NCBI RefSeq assembly: GCF_028713855.1
Contig: NZ_JAQTNN010000006.1
Span: 108,835 to 172,834 of the forward strand
Length of the DNA stretch: 64,000 bases
Reading direction: 5' to 3'
From: Sulfuricurvum sp.
GTDB lineage: Bacteria > Campylobacterota > Campylobacteria > Campylobacterales > Sulfurimonadaceae
Shown here: in pieces, positions 20,058 to 28,851 of the stretch
How the letters are laid out: every line of letters starts with the position of its first letter
Position numbering within the stretch: position 1 is the first letter of the stretch
Program-made: the position numbers and the translations under genes
The notes under the pieces: generated by a model
Database searches by the model: none
The model's input: the letters and a program-made list of their open reading frames with translations, nothing else
Told to the model about the DNA's origin: nothing

Positions 20058-21398
20058 ATGGATATGTTAGGATTGTATCCCTTATTTTATGTTCCCCATT
20101 TTGGCTCGGCATGGCTAATGGGGCTGACAGGTGCTATTCATATTATGGCATCTCACACATCTGTAGGTGCAGCGCTTTTGTTCGCATTTTTGGCTCACAA
20201 GGCGCAAAAAGAGAACCGCACCGATTTGTATGATTATATGAAACGCTATGGAATGTTTTTGCTGATCTTCTCATACGTTATCGGCTCCATCACAGGACCG
20301 GGTATTTGGTATACGGCAACGGCGGCAAGTCCCAGAGGAATCAGTGCCCTCATCCACAACTTTGTATGGGTATGGGCTACGGAATGGGTATTTTTCGTCT
20401 ACGAAGTACTTGGTGTTTTTGCTCTCATCTATTTTATGGATAAAGTAGATCGAAAAACCCACCTGAAACTCACCTATACTTTTGCGATTGCTTCGGTCGG
20501 AACCCTCGCATTGATCATCGGTATTATCAGCTTTATGATGTGGCCGGGGACAGAAGCGTATTACACGACAGGTTCTGCCAGCGATGCGTTTTTCGGTATT
20601 AACACCTTCCCTCATATGTTTTTACGTATCGGATTCATGATTATGATGTCAGGGATCATCGGGATGATTATCTCTTCCGCCATGCGCAAAGAGAATAAAG
20701 CTCTTTCTGAAGAATTGACGCAAAAGATGGGATGGGTCAGCTTACTGGGTGGTTTCGTCACCGTCTTTTTCTTTATGTGGTATGTTAATACCCTTCCACT
20801 TAATGCGCACACATTGCTCGGAATGCAAAAAGATGCGATCGTTATGAACCGTATTATTCTTGCTGTTTTGTTCTCGATCTATTTCTCTATCGCGATTATC
20901 AAACCGCAATGGGTCACTCGCACACTTGCCATCACGATGATGTTTGTGATCGGTATTGTGGGCGTATGGCCGGGTGAAAAATTGCGTGAAAGTATGCGTA
21001 AACCATGGGTAGCGGGGCAATACGTCTACAGTGATCAAATCATCGGAAGAGATGTCCCCGGCAAAGGGATCAAAGATGAAACAGGGCGATTGTCCGAAAA
21101 AGGGTTGTTAAAACTTGACCTTTGGATTCCTGAACGTCTGCGCACTATTACCCCTGAAAACAAACTCGAAGTGGGAAAACTGCTAACGCGTATTGCCTGT
21201 TCAAACTGTCACTCTCTCGAAAAAGATGGTGTTTACCGACCACTTATACCATTAGCAGGGCCTATGGGTGAAGCAGGGATTAAAGACTACATGAAGAATG
21301 TCATCGGTACGGGCTCAGTCGCCTATATGCCAAAAATTTCTCTTCCGGACGAAGAGTATGATGCGATGGCCGCCTATATTGCCTCGCAAGCCAAATAA
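20058..21398 (+). CDS. Cytochrome bd-like oxidase subunit I with C-terminal c-type heme domain
   Basis: CydA-like helices (GSITGPGIWYTATAASPRG, WATEWVFFVYEVLGV), C-terminal IACSNCHSLEKDG heme c motif; strong AGGAGG RBS. Confidence 0.82.
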   Translation: MDMLGLYPLFYVPHFGSAWLMGLTGAIHIMASHTSVGAALLFAFLAHKAQKENRTDLYDYMKRYGMFLLIFSYVIGSITGPGIWYTATAASPRGISALIHNFVWVWATEWVFFVYEVLGVFALIYFMDKVDRKTHLKLTYTFAIASVGTLALIIGIISFMMWPGTEAYYTTGSASDAFFGINTFPHMFLRIGFMIMMSGIIGMIISSAMRKENKALSEELTQKMGWVSLLGGFVTVFFFMWYVNTLPLNAHTLLGMQKDAIVMNRIILAVLFSIYFSIAIIKPQWVTRTLAITMMFVIGIVGVWPGEKLRESMRKPWVAGQYVYSDQIIGRDVPGKGIKDETGRLSEKGLLKLDLWIPERLRTITPENKLEVGKLLTRIACSNCHSLEKDGVYRPLIPLAGPMGEAGIKDYMKNVIGTGSVAYMPKISLPDEEYDAMAAYIASQAK

Positions 21399-21410
21399 AG
21401 GAGAAAAATT

Positions 21411-22604
21411 ATGGATGCAACATTCATAAATACAATGAAGGATGCTGCCGGCGTACCGTTTTACCCGGTAGTATTCCAAGGACTTTATGTCTTAACATGG
21501 GCTCTGCACGCGGCTTTTGTATTATTGGCGCTTGGCTCTATGGGACTTTCGATCTATGGAAGTACTCAACAAAAAAGTGATCCCTATTGGAAAATACTGA
21601 CACCACATCTCATTATGACCGGCAAAATCAGTATCTCGATTCTAATCGTTTTGGGAGTTGCCCCGCTGTTGTTCACTCAGGTCATTTATGATTCGGGTTG
21701 GTATGTAGCAAATACCCTCTCAGGAGCATGGGTCTTTATCTTTATTTATGCGCTTGTCATCGGATATACAATGTACTATTGGTATCAATACTCCAATAAA
21801 AAGGGCTCATCGAGTAACACCCTGATCGGAATCGTCTCGTTTGCCATCTTGGTATTTTGCGGTGTCTTGATGCACAACTTCGCGGTTGAAGCGATCTCAC
21901 CGACAAAATGGATGGATTGGTATGCACCTAATGGTGTAGTCGATAACTCCGGATGGAATATGCATCTCGATCCTCTTCGACTTGGATTTATGGTGAGCTT
22001 GATGATTCCGGTGACCGGAATTTTTATGCAAAACTACAGCCGATTTTTGAGCACACGAAAAGATTTTGAACCGAAATATCTCGAATTTGTTAAAAAATTG
22101 GGCACCAAAATGGCTATTATCGGCTTGCTCATCAGTGCGGCATTGTTCACCGTATGGATGCAAAAAGAGAATCTCCTTTTACATCCGCTTTCATTGACTA
22201 CGGTTGTTTCGGTCGTTATACTCCTATTATTAGCGATGGGCAATAAAAACAGCTACCTTACTACTGGAGTGCTTGTCATTGTTGCACTGTTGATCTCAGG
22301 TGTCAGAGAGCTTATCCGCTATAACATTATGTCCGGTATCGGATACGATTTGTACGGTTATCACATGAATCTAGAGTGGGAAACGATTGCGATGTTCTTG
22401 CTGACGTTTGCCATACTCGGATTCACAGGGATTGCCTTCATCCTGACTATGGCATGGAAGGTCGGAAAAACAGAAGGTGTCTATACGGCAACTGAAGGTT
22501 CAGCCGTATCTCGGCTCGCTAATGCTTCATTGGCATTGTTTATACTTTGGATCACTGTTTATTTCGGATGGGGAATGGTAGCTCTATTTAAAAATACGCT
22601 CTAA
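21411..22604 (+). CDS. Cytochrome bd-like oxidase second subunit (CydA-prime-like membrane protein)
   Basis: Polytopic, first helices resemble the preceding subunit; 12 bp downstream with its own RBS. Confidence 0.7.
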   Translation: MDATFINTMKDAAGVPFYPVVFQGLYVLTWALHAAFVLLALGSMGLSIYGSTQQKSDPYWKILTPHLIMTGKISISILIVLGVAPLLFTQVIYDSGWYVANTLSGAWVFIFIYALVIGYTMYYWYQYSNKKGSSSNTLIGIVSFAILVFCGVLMHNFAVEAISPTKWMDWYAPNGVVDNSGWNMHLDPLRLGFMVSLMIPVTGIFMQNYSRFLSTRKDFEPKYLEFVKKLGTKMAIIGLLISAALFTVWMQKENLLLHPLSLTTVVSVVILLLLAMGNKNSYLTTGVLVIVALLISGVRELIRYNIMSGIGYDLYGYHMNLEWETIAMFLLTFAILGFTGIAFILTMAWKVGKTEGVYTATEGSAVSRLANASLALFILWITVYFGWGMVALFKNTL

Positions 22605-22614
22605 TTCCCTTTAT

Positions 22615-22649
22615 CAAGAAAGTCCCCTGTGGGACTTCTTGGTGTTTTT
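22615..22649 (+). terminator. Terminator of bd-like operon
   Basis: CAAGAAAGTCCC-CTGT-GGGACTTCTTG followed by GTGTTTTT. Confidence 0.75.
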
Positions 22650-22726
22650 ACACGAGAGTCTTACTTGCAAAATCGACCTCCTTAAAGATTCATACCATCT
22701 AAGGCTCTCATGTCAAAATATCGATC

Positions 22727-24802
22727 TTACCACTTCCCTTCAACCGATAAAAGAACCTGTGGTTTTGTGTGCTCTTTATCCACTTGAGTTTGGGTGATCG
22801 CTCCCCCTGCATCGTACAAACGTGACGTTGTCTCTACGGTTGAAGCAGTGATATTTTTCACGTTAAACTGCAATTTAAACGCTTTATTGAGCCGTTTATT
22901 GGCATAGAGATCGAGTGTACCGTACCCTTTTTGCGATTGGGATATGAAATACTCTTGCGGATCATCGTATCCGCCGACGTAGCGATAAGCCGCTCCATAG
23001 GTAATTTCTGACGCTTTGAGGGTATGGTCAAAACCGAGGTTACAGGTAAAACTCGGTGTTTGTAAAATCTCTCTTTTGACTCCCGTTAGAGTGTTGGTGA
23101 GCGATGAGTCTTGCAAGGTTGCATTGGCGAAAATACCGAAACCTTCCACATACTCTTTGAGCGATTTTTTAAGCTCTAGCTCGAGACCCCACAATGACCC
23201 CTCTCCTGCATTTTCAGGGGTTTGCTCATAGCGTCCCGATACGGAGTTAAAACGGATCGCATTTTCGATTTTATCATTGATGGTTCGATAAAACCCGCCG
23301 ATACTCGCCAAGCCTTTATCCTCAAAAAAGTGTTCATACCGAAGCTCATAACTCAGTGCTTTTTCTTCGTTCAAATTCGGGTTTCCGATCACATCGGGAC
23401 GATGGATGCTGTTTTCATCGAGGGTGCTGTTGGTACTCGCCGATAGTTGGCTGAGTCTGGGGAGACGGACGGTTTTAGCGACACTCGCACGGATATTGTC
23501 TTTTGATGTCACCTGAAACAGTGTGTGCAGAGATGGCGCGAAGTAACCCAGATTTAACGTCGCACCATAGTCTCTATTTAATGTCTCATAGCGGAGTCCT
23601 GGGGTAATGACGATCCCCTCATTCAATGTATATTCGTCTTGGATATAGAGCGAGAGTTTGTCCTCTTTCATCTGGATTTTATCGTTCACCGAGGTGACAT
23701 CTACCCCGTTTAAAATCCTTGTGGTTTCATCGATCTGATCGCTTCTTTTGAGTTCAAATCCGCCTTTCATGAAATGATCATCTCGAAGTGCCGTATAATC
23801 CCCCTGAAGACCGTAAAACCGACTCAATACATAATCGTGCTCTTTACGATTGGTAGCAGAAGGGGTCGATAATGACTCTAAATCACCGCGCTCTTCGAAC
23901 GAGTGGATTTTTGCTTTCCACTCAAAAATATCATCTCCGAATCGGTGCTCTGCCCCCAATGCTGACCAAAGCATCGTGTTGGTCGCATCGTCATGACTTC
24001 GGTAACGGCTCGTTGGAGTAGCTGAGCCCTCGGTCATAGTCGTCGAAGTGATCGTGTCACTATCATGATTAAACGTCACCGACCCGTCATAGAGTATTTT
24101 AAGGCGTGAGGAGGGGGAGTAGTTGAGCTTTGCACGCACACCCACGGAGCGATTTTTGCTCCTATCATCACGCTCTTCATTGGTATCCAATGCTGTTTTA
24201 TCGGTAACAATATCCGTCCGATCTTCTTTAATATTATTAGACGCATTCAGATTTACCAAATACGAAACTTTATCGAGTTTCCCTTCTCGTTGCACATACG
24301 CGGTTTCGCTCAAATCCTCACCGTAAGCACCGAGTGTCACTTTTGCAGAGGTTCGCCCCTCCGATTTTGGTTTTTTGAGAACAACGTTGACGATCCCCCC
24401 CATCGATTCGGCAGTGTACTCCGCCGAACCGTTCGTCATCACCTCGATCCGCTCAATCATATCGGGTGAAATCTGCTCCAGAGGACTAGAGCGTTTACTG
24501 GTTCCGGTCGAGGTTGCTTCACCGTCGATCATCACCACCGTATATCCCTTACCCGGAGCACTAGCGGGGCCTTTACCATTTGGGATCGTTACTCCGGGGG
24601 TGCGTCGGAGAATCTCTAACGCATTCGAATCACCGTATTGTGTTAATTCCTCTGCGTTGATAATCCGTTTTGCGATGGAATTGTCCCGTCGCTCATCGAT
24701 AGCGGTATACACCTGGGCAATTTGGATTTTATCGAGGGTAATAATCTCTTGCGCACAAACACTCGAACCTAAAATGATAAAATTTAAAAGATGATGATTC
24801 AC
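22727..24802 (-). CDS. TonB-dependent outer membrane receptor
   Basis: Plug domain ALEILRRTPGVTIPNGKG...YTVVMIDGEATSTG...IERIEVMTNGSAEYTAESMGGIVNVVLKKP; beta-barrel C-terminus. Start revised to GTG 24802 directly after the upstream stop. Confidence 0.92.
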   Translation of the reverse strand: MNHHLLNFIILGSSVCAQEIITLDKIQIAQVYTAIDERRDNSIAKRIINAEELTQYGDSNALEILRRTPGVTIPNGKGPASAPGKGYTVVMIDGEATSTGTSKRSSPLEQISPDMIERIEVMTNGSAEYTAESMGGIVNVVLKKPKSEGRTSAKVTLGAYGEDLSETAYVQREGKLDKVSYLVNLNASNNIKEDRTDIVTDKTALDTNEERDDRSKNRSVGVRAKLNYSPSSRLKILYDGSVTFNHDSDTITSTTMTEGSATPTSRYRSHDDATNTMLWSALGAEHRFGDDIFEWKAKIHSFEERGDLESLSTPSATNRKEHDYVLSRFYGLQGDYTALRDDHFMKGGFELKRSDQIDETTRILNGVDVTSVNDKIQMKEDKLSLYIQDEYTLNEGIVITPGLRYETLNRDYGATLNLGYFAPSLHTLFQVTSKDNIRASVAKTVRLPRLSQLSASTNSTLDENSIHRPDVIGNPNLNEEKALSYELRYEHFFEDKGLASIGGFYRTINDKIENAIRFNSVSGRYEQTPENAGEGSLWGLELELKKSLKEYVEGFGIFANATLQDSSLTNTLTGVKREILQTPSFTCNLGFDHTLKASEITYGAAYRYVGGYDDPQEYFISQSQKGYGTLDLYANKRLNKAFKLQFNVKNITASTVETTSRLYDAGGAITQTQVDKEHTKPQVLLSVEGKW

Positions 24803-24803
24803 T

Positions 24804-25622
24804 CTATTTCCCTTCTTCGCTTTGCATATTACACATAAACGCATCACACGCCAACACTGCCGCACCGTAGGATGTCGTGATTTGCGGATACTCAGGGACA
24901 AAAATTTTATGCCCCAGCTCATTTTCGATAGCGTTCACCAACCCATCATTGAGAGCAGGTCCTCCGTCGAAATAGACGTTCTCTTTAACCCCTACCCGTT
25001 TCACCAGTTTTACGATCCGTTTGGCGATAGAGTAATGCACTCCCGAGACGATGTCTTCGACGCTGTGGTTATTGCCTAGCAATCCGATAATCTCCGATTC
25101 GGCAAATACGGCGCACGTACTACTGATCGAGAGCGGTGTCCCCACTGATTTAAAATGATAATCACTCAGCTCATCCACCCCAATTTCCAGATTCATCGCT
25201 ACGACATCGAGAAATTTTCCCGTCCCCGCCGCGCAACGGTCATTCATAGCAAAATTGACCACATTCCCCTCGGCATCGAGTGAAATCGCCTTGCTGTCTT
25301 GTCCGCCGATGTTGATGATCGTTTTGATATTTCCGTAGCTTTTGGCGGCTTGTTGCGCTCCGATGGCATTGGCAGTAATCTCGCTGATATTTTCATCCGC
25401 CTCTTTAAACAGCTTACGACCATATCCGGTGGCTACCGTATAGACCACCTCGCTCTCATCAATACTTAACTCTTTTAGCAGCTCTGCCAACGCCTCTTGG
25501 GCGTATTTGTAAAACATACTCCCGCTTGCGCTGATTTTATGCCCGATTAGATTTTTATTCTCATCCGCGACACTGATTTTGATCGCGGTAGAGCCGATAT
25601 CTATTCCTACAAAATATCTCAT
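24804..25622 (-). CDS. BadF/BcrA/HgdC-type ATPase (activator of 2-hydroxyacyl-CoA dehydratase-like or double-cubane protein)
   Basis: ASKHA fold VGIDIGSTAIKISV; INIGGQDSKAISLD; NDRCAAGTGKFLD and STCAVFAESE cysteines expected to bridge a [4Fe-4S]. Confidence 0.93.
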   Translation of the reverse strand: MRYFVGIDIGSTAIKISVADENKNLIGHKISASGSMFYKYAQEALAELLKELSIDESEVVYTVATGYGRKLFKEADENISEITANAIGAQQAAKSYGNIKTIINIGGQDSKAISLDAEGNVVNFAMNDRCAAGTGKFLDVVAMNLEIGVDELSDYHFKSVGTPLSISSTCAVFAESEIIGLLGNNHSVEDIVSGVHYSIAKRIVKLVKRVGVKENVYFDGGPALNDGLVNAIENELGHKIFVPEYPQITTSYGAAVLACDAFMCNMQSEEGK

Positions 25623-26890
25623 TTTTTCATTCTCTTTCGATTTTTTAATGACTCGATAAACGCTTCAACCCGCGTCGTAAGCTGTCCGTGTTGTGAGGGG
25701 CTGTAATCGCTCTCGATATAAAGAATCGGGATACCCTCACGCTCCATTGCCGCCAAGACACTGCGTTGTTCCATCTCATACACCTGACACCCCGCAAACG
25801 CCTGATAGATCACCCCATCACCGCTGTAACTGCGCACCAGTTGGATGATTCTGCGGATTCGGTCGTCATTTTGAGTGAATATCGGGCAAGTACACGCTTT
25901 GAGATATTTATCCGAAACCGAATCGATCATGTCATAGAGATTCCACTCATCCACTGCCACCATATCGTTAAACATACGATTCGAACTGCACGTCTCATCG
26001 GCGACGATGATTGCATCGCTCTGTTCGATAATGAGTGGGATTTTATAGTTGGGGAAAATCGGCGGTGAACCGGTATAGACGATACGCGGACTCGCTTTTC
26101 CAGCCACGTTGATACTATCACTCGCCCGTTGTTCCAACTCTGAAACCAGTTTTTCGACCGCACTTATCCACTCATCTATTTTGTCAAAGAAAAAAGCGTT
26201 CGTGACCAAAAACATATCGACACCCAAAATCGGAACTGCTTTGTTTTTTCGAAACTCGGTGAGCTTATGATAGAGCGATTGTGCATACCCCACCTTTTTA
26301 ATCGCACTCTCCAGATTGGATCTTGTCAGCTTTTTCCCCTGAAATTTAGAGAGTTTCACGGCGAAACTTTTGACACTCTCGCGCCAATAGTGACGACTCT
26401 CTTCACTCTCTTTGGTACGAGGAAATCCGACATCGATTACGGTATGTCCGAAACTCTCGATGATGGCTCCCGCTTTGGTCTTTTGGTCGCATGTCGTCGG
26501 AGAAAAAGTGATGTCGGGCTTATCGGAAAAATTATCCGAAGCGAACCACCCCACTGTTGCTTTGACCAGCGGGCACGACTTTTGAGGCAACAGATCACCA
26601 CCGATCTCATCGTCGGTATAAAACCCGTTACAGAGTCGGATCGGTACAGCGTCCAGTGCATAGATGATTTCCGAGGGGATTTGGATACACATCGTCCCGA
26701 TTTTCGCTTTCCCCTCGTGGAGCGGATGGTGATGACAATAGACTTTTTCAAACAAATCGTAAAAATAGCCCATGCTCTGGATTGGGGATTTAAAATCCTC
26801 CCGAAGTGCATTGAGGACGCTTATCGCCTCCATCGCTTTATGGCGGTTTTGACGCTCTGCCGATGTCTCAATCGTGTGTTCAGTGTGCAT
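25619..26890 (-). CDS. 2-hydroxyacyl-CoA dehydratase subunit D (HgdB)/YjiM-like double-cubane-type reductase
   Basis: Cys-containing motifs KIGTMCIQIPSEIIYAL, QKSCPLVKATVGWF, TTCDQKTKAG, ADETCSSNRMF, ACTCPIF, FAGCQVYEMEQ. Start at 26890 (MHTEHTIE...) preferred over the 27010 ORF start. 4-nt overlap with activator gene. Confidence 0.88.
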   Translation of the reverse strand: MHTEHTIETSAERQNRHKAMEAISVLNALREDFKSPIQSMGYFYDLFEKVYCHHHPLHEGKAKIGTMCIQIPSEIIYALDAVPIRLCNGFYTDDEIGGDLLPQKSCPLVKATVGWFASDNFSDKPDITFSPTTCDQKTKAGAIIESFGHTVIDVGFPRTKESEESRHYWRESVKSFAVKLSKFQGKKLTRSNLESAIKKVGYAQSLYHKLTEFRKNKAVPILGVDMFLVTNAFFFDKIDEWISAVEKLVSELEQRASDSINVAGKASPRIVYTGSPPIFPNYKIPLIIEQSDAIIVADETCSSNRMFNDMVAVDEWNLYDMIDSVSDKYLKACTCPIFTQNDDRIRRIIQLVRSYSGDGVIYQAFAGCQVYEMEQRSVLAAMEREGIPILYIESDYSPSQHGQLTTRVEAFIESLKNRKRMKK

Positions 26891-27893
26891 GATTCTCCTT
26901 GATCTGATCCATCGCCATCCGTACGAGAAAGCCCTCTTTGGTCGATTCGAAAATAGTGGCTCCCATAAAATTAGCCTCCAAACACCCATTCTCAGGACAC
27001 GCCGCGACACATTTGAGACAGAGGGTACAATCTTCGGTGACTAGATTTTTGCTCGTCACGTCATCGGCGATCTCTAAAATATCCATATCGCACGCGCGGT
27101 AACAATCGCCGCATTTGGTACATTTTGAACCGTCTTTATAGAGTTTGAGCAGTGCGGGTTTCGAGAAAATGTACTGCAACGCCGCCATCGGACAAAAATA
27201 ACAAAAGAACCGCTTTTTAACGAATGATCCGACCAAAAACAGCCCGACGATTATCATCCCCAACGTCGTCATCACCAAATCCGTTTTCGACGAAAAGTCG
27301 ATATAGAACTGATTAAAATGACCCGTAAATGCCGGAATCATCATCCGTCCGGGACAAATATCACAAAACGGCATCGAGAGACCGTTGGGGAGTTTCGGAA
27401 GTCCGAACACCGAGTTGGCGATCATCACAGGAAGAAGTAACAACAAGATCAACAAGATGTATTTAATACTTTTGATCTTCCCGCGATTTGCCCATGAATA
27501 TTCACTGTAACGAATTTTGGTTTTTTCACGCACCATCGTGAGCCAGTCTTGCATTGTCCCCAGAGGGCAGACGAAACCGCACCACCCTTTATTCAATGCC
27601 CAAAACCACACCGCAAACATCCCCAAAGAGATGAGAAACGCATACCCCGCAAACCCGACGAATCCCTCAAGCGGATGTTTTAAATCATGTTGAAGCTCTC
27701 CGACATAACATTTGCCTCCTGTCCCCTCTCCGTTAAACACACACGCAAATGTCGGAAGTTTATCGCCTAAATCAAGCCCGATATATCCCCCGTAAACGAC
27801 CAAAACAAACGCGACAATCTGAAACCAAAACCGAAACCGTACGAGATTCATATTATTCACCGCACGGCGGAGACTAAACTTATTCTTCGTCAA
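26880..27893 (-). CDS. NapH/NosR-C-terminal-like membrane 4Fe-4S polyferredoxin
   Basis: GWCGFVCPLGTMQDW, CDICPGRMM, FFCYFCPMAALQ, CTKCGDCYRACDMDI, CTLCLKCVAACPENG. Confidence 0.93.
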   Translation of the reverse strand: MTKNKFSLRRAVNNMNLVRFRFWFQIVAFVLVVYGGYIGLDLGDKLPTFACVFNGEGTGGKCYVGELQHDLKHPLEGFVGFAGYAFLISLGMFAVWFWALNKGWCGFVCPLGTMQDWLTMVREKTKIRYSEYSWANRGKIKSIKYILLILLLLLPVMIANSVFGLPKLPNGLSMPFCDICPGRMMIPAFTGHFNQFYIDFSSKTDLVMTTLGMIIVGLFLVGSFVKKRFFCYFCPMAALQYIFSKPALLKLYKDGSKCTKCGDCYRACDMDILEIADDVTSKNLVTEDCTLCLKCVAACPENGCLEANFMGATIFESTKEGFLVRMAMDQIKENHAH

Positions 27894-28833
27894 AATAAAT
27901 CTCCTTGGGCGTTTTGCGTTTGCGCCGTCGGTTGTAATACAGCCCCAGAGAAAAGACCAACATCACCCCGATAGCGGTTGCAAACCCTAATACTTGTGAT
28001 TCGTATTCAAGCGGCGATGCACCAAACGAGAGGGGTAAACTCATCACATATCGGACACCATGATAGGCTTCGCCCTTGTACACCCCCGATTCGTTCACAT
28101 CATACGACGCTTCAACAATCATTTTTTCAGAACGTTTTTTCTCTTTTTCGGTAGTCGCATAGGTACTGCGCGGAATTTCGAAGGAGAGCACCCCCTCATC
28201 ATCGGGTTGGATCGTAGCGTTCCAACCGCTCTCCATACTCACCCGCAATGACACGTCTTTTTGCACTTTCCCTTTGTAATACACCGTGAAAGGGGCAATA
28301 TCACCTGAGTAAAGACAGCAGTTAATATGGTGTTTACGAATCGGTCTCTCCATCACCAACTCAAAAGGAAGCTGCGCGAGAGGTTTCTGATCATAATGCG
28401 AATCGTTCGTTTTCCCTCGAACCTCTTTGAGTAGCGTTTGAGAAATATTCCCCTCTTTGTTGTGAATTCTCATCGATGAAAGGTTGACGTGAAGAACACC
28501 CTCTTGAACTGATTTTTGTTCAAAATAGAGACGATAACCCCCTTTGTGTATCGGGGTAAAAGCGATTTTCCCGCCCGTCACATTCAGCTCGCTAACCGCA
28601 TGATCCATATCACGAACATAGACGACGGCATTTTTAAAATCGTGCTCTTTTTTATTCTCCTGAAGTGTCCCTTTTTTAATGACAAATTCTTTGATATTCG
28701 GCGCTTTTTCGCCGCCGCTACAACACGATTTTTTCTTGGATTCATCGAGCCATAGTGAATCTTGTGCAAAAAGAGAGACACACATACACATCGATATAAC
28801 CGCTATCTTCAATTTAAACGTGAACATTCTCAC
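27880..28833 (-). CDS. Exported, C-terminally membrane-anchored Ig/DUF4198-like protein with CC motif
   Basis: Signal peptide; DESKKKSCCSGGE; C-terminal TM then RRRKRK; same operon position as 33214-34032 in the divergent operon. Confidence 0.7.
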   Translation of the reverse strand: MRMFTFKLKIAVISMCMCVSLFAQDSLWLDESKKKSCCSGGEKAPNIKEFVIKKGTLQENKKEHDFKNAVVYVRDMDHAVSELNVTGGKIAFTPIHKGGYRLYFEQKSVQEGVLHVNLSSMRIHNKEGNISQTLLKEVRGKTNDSHYDQKPLAQLPFELVMERPIRKHHINCCLYSGDIAPFTVYYKGKVQKDVSLRVSMESGWNATIQPDDEGVLSFEIPRSTYATTEKEKKRSEKMIVEASYDVNESGVYKGEAYHGVRYVMSLPLSFGASPLEYESQVLGFATAIGVMLVFSLGLYYNRRRKRKTPKEIYFDEE

Positions 28834-28851
28834 CTACGTCTCCTTTTTTTT

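Noticed and set aside
25619-27010. Full-length ORF from 27010 as the HgdB-like start
   Set aside because: The first 40 residues overlap the upstream polyferredoxin gene and are not protein-like; ATG 26890 is the better start.
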